A stretch of 64,000 bases of DNA. It comes from Arthrobacter globiformis. GTDB lineage: Bacteria; Actinomycetota; Actinomycetes; Actinomycetales; Micrococcaceae. The translations under genes and the position numbers were made by a program. Below, piece after piece: positions 24,619-33,130 of this stretch. The stretch spans positions 248,001-312,000 of the forward strand of contig NZ_QLNP01000062.1 in NCBI RefSeq assembly GCF_003261175.1, given 5' to 3'. How positions within the stretch are numbered: position 1 is the stretch's first letter; each line of letters opens with the position of its first letter. The notes beneath the pieces are model-generated. The model saw only the letters and a program-made list of their open reading frames with translations. It was not told where the DNA came from and did no database searches.

Positions 24619-25908
24619 CTAGCGGCCGAGGCTCGCCTGGCGCACCACTTCTCCCCAGGACTGCTCGGCAAGGTCGGCGACCGCTGCCAGGATCTCCGAC
24701 GGCGGCCGGGAAAGATCCAGCGGAAACTCGACGATGTCGATATCGGTGTTGAGGATCCGCCTTAGCTTGACTTCGCCAGCCCCCGCGTAGACCAGCCAGG
24801 CGGTGGGCACGCGCAAGGCCGTGCAGTAGGCCAGCATCTGGAAATGGTCCGCCGACAGGGAGGCGCCTTGGTCGGTGCCCGCGCGGTACTGGGCGTCGTA
24901 CACCACCACCGGCCGGCCGCCCAGCAGGTGCACGGCATCCGGGCGCACTGTCAGGCGGTCCGAGTCCCGGACCGCCTCATTCAGCAGCGCGTTGTACTGC
25001 AGCCTCATCTCGCCGGGAAAGGCCGCCATGGCCCGGCGCAGCGCCGCGCCGACGAAATCCTCGAAGAGCTTGCCCATGTCGACGACGAAGGACGCCGTCT
25101 GGTGCTTGCCCTCCCCCGCCTCCGCGGAAGCGTTGCGCAGGATCACCTCGGAAAGCTTCAGCGCCGCGTGGTAGCGGAGGTTCATCCGGCTGGCCCGCCA
25201 CGGCGGAAGCGGAGCGCCGGCGTGGAGGCGGGTGACGCCGTCGAGCTTTCCCTTCAGCTGCCGCAGGCGGCCCAGCACCTCCGGGCGGACACCGGGCACG
25301 CGGGACATGCGCTCGAGCGCGGCACGCAGGATGCGGTTCTCCGGGATGTCCTCGGTGAACTCGTCGTAGGACACTTCCAGCGGCACCAGCATCCCGGGCC
25401 GGCGGGATATCTGGTCCGAGATGCGGATGCGGCCCTTGACCGTGCGGAGCGACTCGTCGACCGTGACATAACCCTGCAGGACGCCACGCTGCAGCGCACG
25501 CTCGGCGAGCTGCACCAGCGACGCCGCCAGGGCACTCCACAGCTCGGCATCCTCGTCAGCCGCCACGGTGTCGTCGCGGAAGCCCTGGTCCCCGGCGTAG
25601 CTCAGCAGAAAGAGCAGCCGGCTCAGCCCGAGCCGGTCCTTCGGCCGCACGTCGAGCTGCACCCGCGGCGTTCGCACGGACCCCACCATGCCGACGGGCT
25701 CGATCCGGAACAATCCCATGCCCATCGGCGTTGCCTTGGCCAGGCCGCTGGAGTTCAGGAACGCGGCGCTTTCGGCGTCGAGCTTCTCCACGGTGCCGCC
25801 GGAGAGTTCGTCCAGGACGATGTGCCGCAGTGCCTGGGTGGAGCCGCGGCCGGCGCCGCCGCGAGATCCGGGCCGCGCGGCGCCGGCAGCCGTCGCAGAG
25901 TCGGCCAT
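24619..25908 (-). CDS. mcrC: McrC-like subunit of McrBC restriction system, catalytic Lys replaced
   Basis: McrC is the nuclease partner of the McrB motor in type IV restriction of modified DNA. The 429-residue product has the N-terminal McrB-binding/PUA-like region and a C-terminal PD-(D/E)xK-type fold: VRPDAVHLLGG (Asp324), VVVYDAQYRAG (Asp338) and the later QMLAY segment. The standard McrC motif is D-x-K; here the lysine position is Gln340 (codon CAG). This could abolish or change cleavage. The ATG is 19 nt downstream of the mcrB stop; an upstream TTG would overlap mcrB. It is the second gene of the mcrBC pair. Confidence 0.85.
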   Translation of the reverse strand: MADSATAAGAARPGSRGGAGRGSTQALRHIVLDELSGGTVEKLDAESAAFLNSSGLAKATPMGMGLFRIEPVGMVGSVRTPRVQLDVRPKDRLGLSRLLFLLSYAGDQGFRDDTVAADEDAELWSALAASLVQLAERALQRGVLQGYVTVDESLRTVKGRIRISDQISRRPGMLVPLEVSYDEFTEDIPENRILRAALERMSRVPGVRPEVLGRLRQLKGKLDGVTRLHAGAPLPPWRASRMNLRYHAALKLSEVILRNASAEAGEGKHQTASFVVDMGKLFEDFVGAALRRAMAAFPGEMRLQYNALLNEAVRDSDRLTVRPDAVHLLGGRPVVVYDAQYRAGTDQGASLSADHFQMLAYCTALRVPTAWLVYAGAGEVKLRRILNTDIDIVEFPLDLSRPPSEILAAVADLAEQSWGEVVRQASLGR

Positions 25909-25927
25909 CACACCGAAACCGGCGGGG

Positions 25928-28159
25928 CTAGCGAGCCGCAAGGCGTCCCAGCAGCTGGTCCAGCCCGAAGCGCTCTTCCAGCTGGGCCCGGTTCAGCTGC
26001 CCGTGGTAGTGCTCTTCCAGCAACGGCATGAGCTCGTACTTCCAGATCCGGCGCAGGCCGGCTGGGGTCTGGGCGGCCTTCTTCATGAAGTAGGACGGCC
26101 CGATCATGAGGTCCCGGTCCCACTCGTCGATGGCCTGGTTGAGCGCGTCCAGCAGCAGCGCCGGCGTTGTGTCCAGCTGCCGGGCCTCCAGGAACCTCAG
26201 CAGCGACCCCTTCACCGGCTCGGTCTGCGGGTGCAGCTCGATGAAGGCGAAGCGGCGGCGGATCGCGGCGTCCATCATCGCGATGGAGCGGTCCGCGGTG
26301 TTCATGGTGCCGATGATATACAGGTTGTCCGGGAGCGTGAAGGGCTCGTTGGGGCTGTACTGCAGGTAGATCCGGTCATCGCGGTATTCCAGCAGGAAGT
26401 ACAGCTCGCCGAACACCTTGGCCAGGTTGGCGCGGTTCATCTCGTCGATGATCAGGAAGTACGGCTTCGACTCGTTGCCGGGCTTGGCCGCCTCCTCCGC
26501 GAGCCGGCGCAGCGGCCCGGCCACGAGCTTGAAGGAAACCTGGCCTTCGTCGGTCTTGTCCGGCCTGTACCCCTCGAAGAAGTCCTCGTAGGCGTAGGAC
26601 GGGTGGAACTGGACGAGCTTCACCCGCTCGTCGGTGCTGTCCTGCGCCAGTTCGGCGGCGAGGTGCTTGGCGAGGTAGGTCTTGCCGGTTCCCGGCGGGC
26701 CGTACAGCACCAGCTGCCGGTTCTCCTCCAGCAGATCGGCGATCTCCTGCAGCGGCTCGGCCTCCATGTGGAGGGAGTCCGCGAACTCCTGCGTCACCGG
26801 ACGGAAGCCGCCCAGCACGGGGAGGGCGACGGTGGCGGGTGAGTCATCGGCGTCGGGCTCGGTTTCCGCCTCGGCGGGCAGCAGCGCCTGCAGGGCCTGC
26901 ACCACCCGGGTGACGTCGACGACGATGCCCGGGGTGGCCAGCTGGCGCTGGATGTGCCGCGGCAGGTCGGTCACGGCGTGGGCTTCGTCGAACCAGCGCA
27001 CCTTGCGGCGCATCCGCCGGTTGTCCCCGTTGTGGTCCGGCTCCCCAAGCACGACGCCGATCCGGACGGCTCCGGCGTTCTGGTACAGCGCGAAGTCGCC
27101 CGGCTTCATCACGGTCAGGAAAGCGAAGACGGCGGTTTTCGTGTCCTCCCGCTCCACGTAGCCGAGATGCTTGTAGTCCTCGTCCACAGCGTGCTGGACC
27201 AGCCCGGCGGTAACGCCGGCGTCGAGCAGGCGGAGGTGTTCGACGTCGAGCGTCACCTTCTCCTCTGCCTGCCAGGCAGCCAGGAGCTCGGCATTGTCGT
27301 GGTGGGTGCGCAGCAGCCAGGCGCGGCGGCCCGGATCCCCGACCTTCCGCCATTGGCTCACCAGCTGTCTGGCGTACCAGTCGATGCGCTGGCCGGCCTG
27401 CTCATCCAGGTGCAGGCGGATGCGGCGGATGTCGGCGGTGATTTCTTCCTCGCTGTCCCCCTTGGCCCCGCCGACGAGGGAGGCGAAGGCGTCCCTGATC
27501 TCCTGGCGTTCGATGTCGGCCACCACCGGCTCGAAGTAGCTGGGCCAGGCGAGGTATTCGATACTGCGCCGGATGGCCGGCTGGTCTTCGGGAGTGCCGG
27601 CCGCCAGCAGGTGGAAAGCCAGCGGATCCTTCAGTGCCTTATTGATGACGGCGGTGGATTGCCCGTCGACGTGCCGCACGAACCGGCAGAGCCATTTCAG
27701 GTGGTCCCAGATGGTCCAGTTGAACTCGGCAGTCCGGTCGCGGATAACGCCGTGGTCGGTCATGCCCTGGTACAGCTCCTCCGGGAGCTCCAGCGGCGGC
27801 TCGAGCCAGGACGCCGCCTCCGCGACGCGGGCACGCTTGACCTTGAGCGATTTGACCTCGTGCGCCAGCGGCAGGGACTGCAGGAAGAGGAGCTCCACGG
27901 CCAGCTGCTTCGCCGAAGGCGACGCGTCCGCCAGGTTGTGCCGCAGGTTGGTCATCATGGGTGCCTTGGCGTCCGCGACTCCCCGCTCAAGCCGTTCCAG
28001 CAGTTCCGCTGAGGCCTCGGCTGTCCACGTCTGCGTCCGGCCGTCCAGCGCCGACGGCCTGCCCTGCAGCCCGGCGCCGAGCACGAACCACGCGGCGTCC
28101 TCGATCTCCTTGGAGACTCCGAGGGCGCGGTGCATTGCAGGCTTTGGGGCGGGGGTCAT
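25928..28159 (-). CDS. mcrB: McrB-like AAA+ GTPase of type IV restriction system
   Basis: This 743-residue protein is the motor and reader of an McrBC-like system. The AAA+ module (about residues 480-740) has Walker A YGPPGTGKTYLAK, Walker B FLIIDEMNRAN and the McrB-type GTP motif IIGTMNTADRS. Residues about 330-440 (MKPGDFALYQNAGAVRIG, then RRKVRWFDEAH) resemble the EVE/PUA-like modified-base readers found in many McrB proteins. The first 320 residues are alpha-helical, with no recognised domain. This architecture is longer than the 465-residue E. coli McrB and probably reads a different modification. It is translated ahead of mcrC. The AAA+ assignment is firm and the reader domain is inferred. 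Confidence 0.85.
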   Translation of the reverse strand: MTPAPKPAMHRALGVSKEIEDAAWFVLGAGLQGRPSALDGRTQTWTAEASAELLERLERGVADAKAPMMTNLRHNLADASPSAKQLAVELLFLQSLPLAHEVKSLKVKRARVAEAASWLEPPLELPEELYQGMTDHGVIRDRTAEFNWTIWDHLKWLCRFVRHVDGQSTAVINKALKDPLAFHLLAAGTPEDQPAIRRSIEYLAWPSYFEPVVADIERQEIRDAFASLVGGAKGDSEEEITADIRRIRLHLDEQAGQRIDWYARQLVSQWRKVGDPGRRAWLLRTHHDNAELLAAWQAEEKVTLDVEHLRLLDAGVTAGLVQHAVDEDYKHLGYVEREDTKTAVFAFLTVMKPGDFALYQNAGAVRIGVVLGEPDHNGDNRRMRRKVRWFDEAHAVTDLPRHIQRQLATPGIVVDVTRVVQALQALLPAEAETEPDADDSPATVALPVLGGFRPVTQEFADSLHMEAEPLQEIADLLEENRQLVLYGPPGTGKTYLAKHLAAELAQDSTDERVKLVQFHPSYAYEDFFEGYRPDKTDEGQVSFKLVAGPLRRLAEEAAKPGNESKPYFLIIDEMNRANLAKVFGELYFLLEYRDDRIYLQYSPNEPFTLPDNLYIIGTMNTADRSIAMMDAAIRRRFAFIELHPQTEPVKGSLLRFLEARQLDTTPALLLDALNQAIDEWDRDLMIGPSYFMKKAAQTPAGLRRIWKYELMPLLEEHYHGQLNRAQLEERFGLDQLLGRLAAR

Positions 28160-28213
28160 GCGTTCAAATTTACAGGGTTAACCTGAACGCAAGCACCATG
28201 GCCGACCTGAAGG

Positions 28214-28501
28214 CTACTTGCCGGTAACAGGTGGCAGTCGCTTCCGGCCGAAGGCGAAATAGCAGCCCGGGCCGATGAAATTGACCAGGGTGGCCAGCCG
28301 CCAGAACATCTTGGAGCCGCGGATTTGCTCGGCGGGACGGCGTGAAAGGTCCCGCTGGGCAGCGGCCAGGAAGGCGAGCTGTGCGGCTCCAATCCCGATG
28401 GTGCCGATGCGCGCAACAGGCGGAAGTTCCTTCCAGGACTTTTTCTTCCCTCCCGCTTTTTTCGCTCCCACATTCCACGTTCCGGCGCGCTTCGTTTTCA
28501 C
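28214..28501 (-). CDS. small membrane protein with PLDc_N-like domain
   Basis: This 95-residue protein has a lysine-rich N-terminus (KKAGGKKKSWKEL) and two hydrophobic stretches (TIGIGAAQLAFLAAAQRD and FWRLATLVNFIGPGCYFAFG). The second, with its ...FIGPxxYFxxGR pattern, matches the N-terminal membrane module of phospholipase D/cardiolipin synthase family proteins, found alone in many small actinobacterial proteins. GTG is chosen over TTG two codons upstream because AAGGAG lies 8 nt from the GTG but only 2 nt from the TTG. It follows the thioesterase gene with no real gap. The function is unknown. Confidence 0.75.
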   Translation of the reverse strand: MKTKRAGTWNVGAKKAGGKKKSWKELPPVARIGTIGIGAAQLAFLAAAQRDLSRRPAEQIRGSKMFWRLATLVNFIGPGCYFAFGRKRLPPVTGK

Positions 28502-28503
28502 GG

Positions 28504-28992
28504 TCAATGCTCCTTGCGTTCAATGAAGGGCTCCAGCAGCTGCTTCTGCTCGGGAGTCAGCCGCAGTACCCTTCCGGTGGCTTCATCGACAAAGGCCAGG
28601 TGGCTTGAGGCCTTCACACAATCGTCGCCAGTTACCGGGTCCTGCACAAGGTAGTGAATGTCGAAACTCGCGCCCTTGACGGCCCCGACCCATACCTGGA
28701 CCGTCGCCGGAACGTTCCGGTACTCGAGGGTCTTCACGTACCGGATCCGGTGGTCCACCACGAGTGCCATGGTCCCCTTGGGAACCTCGTTGAACAGCGA
28801 CACGTGAGGGTCTATCCCGGGCAGCCCGGCGCCGGCGGGCGGGCCGAAGGCGGCGATGCGCGCCTCCTCCAGCATGCGGACGATCTGCACGTTGTTGATG
28901 TGCCCGTAGGCGTCCATGTCCCCCCAGCGCATGGGCACAAGCACCTCAATGCGCCGGGGGTCCCGGTGGCCGCCTCCGGGGTTCGCGGCCAT
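28504..28992 (-). CDS. hotdog-fold acyl-CoA thioesterase
   Basis: This 162-residue protein of the 4-hydroxybenzoyl-CoA thioesterase type hydrolyses acyl-CoA or aryl-CoA thioesters. The active-site motif is MRWGDMDAYGHINNVQ, where the first Asp corresponds to the catalytic Asp. The RIRYVKTLEYRNVP and SHLAFVDEATGRV segments complete the hotdog fold. It overlaps the preceding ABC transporter stop by one base (TGATG), so translation is probably coupled to that gene. The natural acyl group is unknown. Confidence 0.87.
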   Translation of the reverse strand: MAANPGGGHRDPRRIEVLVPMRWGDMDAYGHINNVQIVRMLEEARIAAFGPPAGAGLPGIDPHVSLFNEVPKGTMALVVDHRIRYVKTLEYRNVPATVQVWVGAVKGASFDIHYLVQDPVTGDDCVKASSHLAFVDEATGRVLRLTPEQKQLLEPFIERKEH

Positions 28993-31073
28993 CAGCTGTG
29001 CACCGCCGTCGAATCGTCCACGGGCGTCTCCTCGGCATCCGCGCCGGCAAACTGCGACATGTACAGCCGGAAGTAGGCGCCCTCGGCGGCGAGCAGGGTC
29101 TGGTGGTTGCCCTGTTCCACGATCTTGCCGTTCTCCATGACCAGGATGGTGTCGGCGTCGCGGATCGTTGACAGGCGGTGCGCGATGACGAAGCTGGTCC
29201 GGTCCGTGCGCAGGGCTGCCATGGCCTTCTGCACCAGGAGTTCGGTGCGGGTGTCCACCGAGCTGGTGGCCTCGTCCAGGATGAGCAGCGACGGGTTGGC
29301 CACGAAGGCGCGGGCGATGGTGATGAGCTGCTTTTCACCGGCGCTGACGTTGTTGCCCTCTTCGTCGATGACGGTGTCGTAACCGTCGGGCAGCGCCCGG
29401 ACAAAGCGGTCCACGAAGGTGGCCTTGGCCGCTGCCATGACCTGGTCCTCGGTGGCGTCCAGCTTGCCGTACCGGATGTTGTCGTAGATAGACCCGCCGA
29501 ACAGCCAGGCGTCCTGCAGCACCATGCCCACCTTGGAGCGCAGCTCGGCCCGGCTCAGCTGGGTGACGTCCACGCCGTCGAGCGTGATGGAACCGGAGTT
29601 GAGCTCGTAGAAGCGCATGACCAGGTTCACCAGCGTAGTCTTGCCCGCGCCGGTGGGTCCGACGATGGCCACGGTGTGCCCCGGCTCCGCCGTGAAGGAC
29701 AGGTTCTCGATCAGCGGCTTGTCCGGCGTGTAGCTGAACGTGACGTCCTGGAACTCCACGTGGCCGTCGGTCTTGGCCGGCAGGTGCCGCGTGGCGGTCT
29801 CGGCGTCCTGCTCATCCGCGTCCAGGAACTCGAACACTCGCTCGGCGGAGGCCACACCGGATTGCAGCATGTTGGCCATGCCCGCCATCTGCCCCAGCGG
29901 CTGGGTGAACTCGCGCGAGTACTGGATGAAGGCCGTGGCGTCGCCCAGGCTCATGCTGCCCGAGGCAACCCGCAGGCCGCCCACGACGGCGATGCCGACG
30001 TAGCTGAGGTAGGAGACGAACTGCATCACGGGGAAGATGATGCCGGACACGAACTGCGCGCCGAAGCTGGCCTTGTACAGGGCCTCGTTGCGCTCCTCGA
30101 AGCGTTCCAGCATGTCGGCGTCGCGGCCAAAGACGCGCACCAGGTCATGCCCGGAGAAGGACTCCTCAATCTGGCCGTTCAGCTCACCGGTGTTCTTCCA
30201 CTGCGCCGCGAACAGCTTCTGGCTGCGCGCGCCGATCACGCCGGCCGCCGCGCCGGACAACGGCAGTGCAATCAGGGCGATCAGGGCCAGCTGCCAGGAG
30301 ACGATGAACATCATGATGACGATGCCGACCACCGTCAGCACCGAGCTGATGAGCTGGGCGAACGCCTGCTGCAGCGCCTGCTGCACGTTGTCGACGTCGT
30401 TGGTTACCCGGGAGAGCACGTCGCCGCGCTGGCGGGTGTCGAAGTAGTTCAGCGGCAGCCGGTTGAGCTTCTTTTCCGTGTCGTCGCGGAGCTGCCGGAT
30501 CACCTTCATGACGATCCTGTTGAGGACGTAGCCCTGGAGCCACAGGAAGATGTTGGCCACGAAGTACATGAGCAGCACGGCTGAAATCAGGACCGTCAGC
30601 TTCTGGAAGTCGATGCCGGTACCGGGCACGAGCTCCATCCGGGAGACCATGTCCGCGAAGTTGTCCTGGCCCTGCGCCCGCAGCCCCTCGACGAACTGGT
30701 CCTTGCTGACGCCGGCGGGCAGCTGTTTGCCCACCACACCGCCAAAGATCACGTCCATGGCCTGGCCCAGCACCTTGGGCGCAATGACATTGAGGATCAC
30801 GGAAATGATCACCATGCCCACCACGACGTAGATGCCGGCGGCCTCCGGCTTCAGCAGGCCCATGAGGCGCTTGGCGGACGGCCAGAAATGCTGGGCCTTC
30901 TTGGCCGGCATCGCGCCGAACATGCCGCCGTCGGCCTCGCCCGGCTTGTACTCCTCCTCGACGAAGTCATCGTCTTCGAGGATCGGAGCTTCCGCGGCAG
31001 CCTGGCTCTGGAGCTTCGCAGCGTCCTTGCTGGTGCTGGCGTCCTGGCTTGTGCCCTTCTTGTCGGCGCTCAT
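28992..31073 (-). CDS. ABC exporter half-transporter, subunit 2
   Basis: This 693-residue protein fuses a six-helix exporter membrane domain to an ATPase domain. It starts with a roughly 75-residue charged cytoplasmic extension. The ATPase has Walker A VGPTGAGKTTLVN, Walker B SLLILDEATSSVD with the catalytic Glu intact, and the H-loop AHRLST. Its signature motif is VSAGEKQLI, degenerate relative to LSGGQ. The partner gene overlaps by ATGA and has the opposite defect. Such heterodimers (TM287/288, BmrCD type) export drugs or lipids with one active and one degenerate site. The substrate is unknown. Confidence 0.92.
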   Translation of the reverse strand: MSADKKGTSQDASTSKDAAKLQSQAAAEAPILEDDDFVEEEYKPGEADGGMFGAMPAKKAQHFWPSAKRLMGLLKPEAAGIYVVVGMVIISVILNVIAPKVLGQAMDVIFGGVVGKQLPAGVSKDQFVEGLRAQGQDNFADMVSRMELVPGTGIDFQKLTVLISAVLLMYFVANIFLWLQGYVLNRIVMKVIRQLRDDTEKKLNRLPLNYFDTRQRGDVLSRVTNDVDNVQQALQQAFAQLISSVLTVVGIVIMMFIVSWQLALIALIALPLSGAAAGVIGARSQKLFAAQWKNTGELNGQIEESFSGHDLVRVFGRDADMLERFEERNEALYKASFGAQFVSGIIFPVMQFVSYLSYVGIAVVGGLRVASGSMSLGDATAFIQYSREFTQPLGQMAGMANMLQSGVASAERVFEFLDADEQDAETATRHLPAKTDGHVEFQDVTFSYTPDKPLIENLSFTAEPGHTVAIVGPTGAGKTTLVNLVMRFYELNSGSITLDGVDVTQLSRAELRSKVGMVLQDAWLFGGSIYDNIRYGKLDATEDQVMAAAKATFVDRFVRALPDGYDTVIDEEGNNVSAGEKQLITIARAFVANPSLLILDEATSSVDTRTELLVQKAMAALRTDRTSFVIAHRLSTIRDADTILVMENGKIVEQGNHQTLLAAEGAYFRLYMSQFAGADAEETPVDDSTAVHS

Positions 31074-32803
31074 GCCACGTCCTCCACGCTCAGCTGGGAC
31101 TCAACAATTTCCTGGTAGGTGGGCGACGTTTCGAGGAGTTCCTCGTGCGTCCCCCGGTCCACGATCCTGCCGTTGTCCAGCACCAGGATCTGGTCCGCCT
31201 CGGTGATGGTGGAGATGCGCTGCGCGACGATGATGACCGTGGCGTCGGTGGTGGTGCGCTTGAGGGCGGCACGCAGCCGGGCGTCGGTGGCCACGTCCAG
31301 TGCGGAGAACGAGTCGTCGAAGAGGTACACCTTGGGCTTGGTGACCAGGGCGCGCGCGATGCAGAGGCGCTGGCGCTGGCCGCCGGACACGTTGGTGCCG
31401 CCCTGGGCGATGCGGGCCGCAAGCCCGCTCTTCTTTTCCCTCACGAAACCGTCTCCCTGGGCCACATGCAGCGCATCCCAGAGCTCGTCGTCGGTCGCCT
31501 CCGGCTTACCGAAGCGGAGGTTGTGTTCGACGGTTCCGGAGAACAGGTAGGGCCGCTGCGGAACGAGGGCCACGCGCTTGGTGATTTCCGCCCGGTCCAG
31601 CTGACTGACGGGGACGCCGTCGAGGAGCACCTCGCCGTCGGCCACATCGTAGAGGCGCGGCAGCAGTGACAGCAGGGAGGTCTTGCCGGCACCGGTGGAG
31701 CCGATGATGGCCACCGTCTCCCCGGGCCGGGCGGTGAAGCTGATGTTGCTCAGGACCGGGGCCTCGGCCCCGGGGTAAGCGAAGGTGACGTTGCGGTACT
31801 CCACCACACCCTCCAGATCCCGGGGCGTGACCGGCTGCCGGGGGTCGTGGATTGACGGTTCGACGTCGAGCACTTCGCCGATGCGGTCTGCGCAGACGGA
31901 CGCGCGCGGAATCATCATGGCCATGAAGGTGCCCATCATGACCGCCATGAGGATCTGGAGCAGGTACTGCAGGAACGCTGTCAGGGAGCCGACCTGCATG
32001 TCGCCGGCGTCCACCCGCTGGCCGCCGAACCAGAGCACGGCCGCGGTGGACAGGTGCAGGATCATGCCGATGGCAGGGAACATCAGGACGAACAGTGCAC
32101 CGATCTTGAGTGACACGTCCGTCAGTTCCTTGTTGGCCTGGCCGAAGCGCTCCGCCTCATACGGTTCCCGGACGAAGGCACGGACCACGCGGATGCCGAT
32201 GATCTGTTCGCGCAGGACCTCGTTGATGCGGTCGATCTTCGTCTGCATGGAGCGGAACAGTGGCATGAGGCGCACCACGATGTAGCCGACCACCACAATA
32301 AGGATGGGGACCGAGACCCAGACCAGCCAGGACAGGTTGATGTCCTCGCGCAGGGCCATGATGATGCCGCCGATGCACATGATGGGCGTGGACACCATGA
32401 AGTTCAGGCCCATCAGCACCAGCATCTGGACCTGCTGGACGTCGTTGGTGCCGCGGGTGATCAGGGTGGGCGCGCCAAACGCGTTCACATCCTTGGCCGA
32501 GAAGCTTGTTACCTTGCGGAAAACCCCGCGGCGAAGGTCGCGGCCCATCGCCATGGCAGTCTTCGACCCGAAGTAGACGCCGGCGATGGCGGCGCCCACC
32601 TGGAGGAAGGCCACGAGGAGCATGACGGCGCCGGTGCGCCAGATGAAGTCGGTGTCGCCGCGGGAGACACCCTCGTCAATGATCTGGGCGTTGAGGCTGG
32701 GCAGGTAGAGCGCCGCAATGGTGGATGCCAGCTGGAATGCAATGACAGCCAGGATGTACGGCAAATACGGTCTGGAGTAACGCCGTATGAGGGTGACGAG
32801 CAT
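31070..32803 (-). CDS. ABC exporter half-transporter, subunit 1 with degenerate Walker B
   Basis: This 577-residue half-exporter starts MLVTLIRRYSRPYLPYILAV and has six membrane helices followed by an ATPase domain. The ATPase has Walker A IGSTGAGKTSLLSL, a canonical signature (NVSGGQRQRL) and Walker B VYLFDDSFSALD, in which the catalytic Glu is Asp. This is the mark of the non-hydrolysing site of heterodimeric exporters. The ATG is chosen because GAAGGA lies 9 nt upstream, and the longer frame lacks membrane-protein character. It is the first gene of a run with subunit 2, the thioesterase and the small membrane protein. Confidence 0.92.
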   Translation of the reverse strand: MLVTLIRRYSRPYLPYILAVIAFQLASTIAALYLPSLNAQIIDEGVSRGDTDFIWRTGAVMLLVAFLQVGAAIAGVYFGSKTAMAMGRDLRRGVFRKVTSFSAKDVNAFGAPTLITRGTNDVQQVQMLVLMGLNFMVSTPIMCIGGIIMALREDINLSWLVWVSVPILIVVVGYIVVRLMPLFRSMQTKIDRINEVLREQIIGIRVVRAFVREPYEAERFGQANKELTDVSLKIGALFVLMFPAIGMILHLSTAAVLWFGGQRVDAGDMQVGSLTAFLQYLLQILMAVMMGTFMAMMIPRASVCADRIGEVLDVEPSIHDPRQPVTPRDLEGVVEYRNVTFAYPGAEAPVLSNISFTARPGETVAIIGSTGAGKTSLLSLLPRLYDVADGEVLLDGVPVSQLDRAEITKRVALVPQRPYLFSGTVEHNLRFGKPEATDDELWDALHVAQGDGFVREKKSGLAARIAQGGTNVSGGQRQRLCIARALVTKPKVYLFDDSFSALDVATDARLRAALKRTTTDATVIIVAQRISTITEADQILVLDNGRIVDRGTHEELLETSPTYQEIVESQLSVEDVA

Positions 32804-33052
32804 GCTCACGGGTCCTTCGGGAGAGCGCGAATGAGTTAGGAGAAGTAATAGCAGACGGGTCTGACAGCCCAAGCCTTCCAACTCTACGAAATCTGTTGCC
32901 CGTGCGAAACGTCGCGCGCGAAGATCATCCCAACGGACGACGCCGGCTCCTGCACACAAGCGCGAACGTACACTTCAGCACCTCAACCCGAGCGCGAACG
33001 GACACTGGGCGCCCTAGGGAGCTCCCGCCGTCGTACGCCCTGCCCCTCAATT
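32804..33052. other. intergenic region with partial repeats
   Basis: About 250 bases upstream of the ABC exporter contain no convincing reading frame. They should hold the exporter promoter on the minus strand. Two direct copies of a 16-mer, AGCGCGAACGTACACT (32959-32974) and AGCGCGAACGGACACT (32991-33006), are 32 bp apart. Their first 8 bases also begin the inverted repeat at 35763-35827. Confidence 0.5.
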
Positions 33053-33116
33053 AGAGTTTTTGTCCAGATAATGGCCTTCCGCGGGGGTTTAGCGGCCAAT
33101 ATCTGGACAAAAACTT
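33053..33116. repeat. long inverted repeat, element family B
   Basis: The left arm AGAGTTTTTGTCCAGATAAT continues as GGCC, and the right arm mirrors it with two mismatches around a 17-nt loop. The core GTTTTTGTCCAGATAAT also forms the arms of the element at 56438-56502. Lying 14 bases past the MFS exporter stop, it can serve as terminator, with a T-run on the relevant strand. Confidence 0.7.
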
Positions 33117-33130
33117 TGTCTGAGCGGGCG

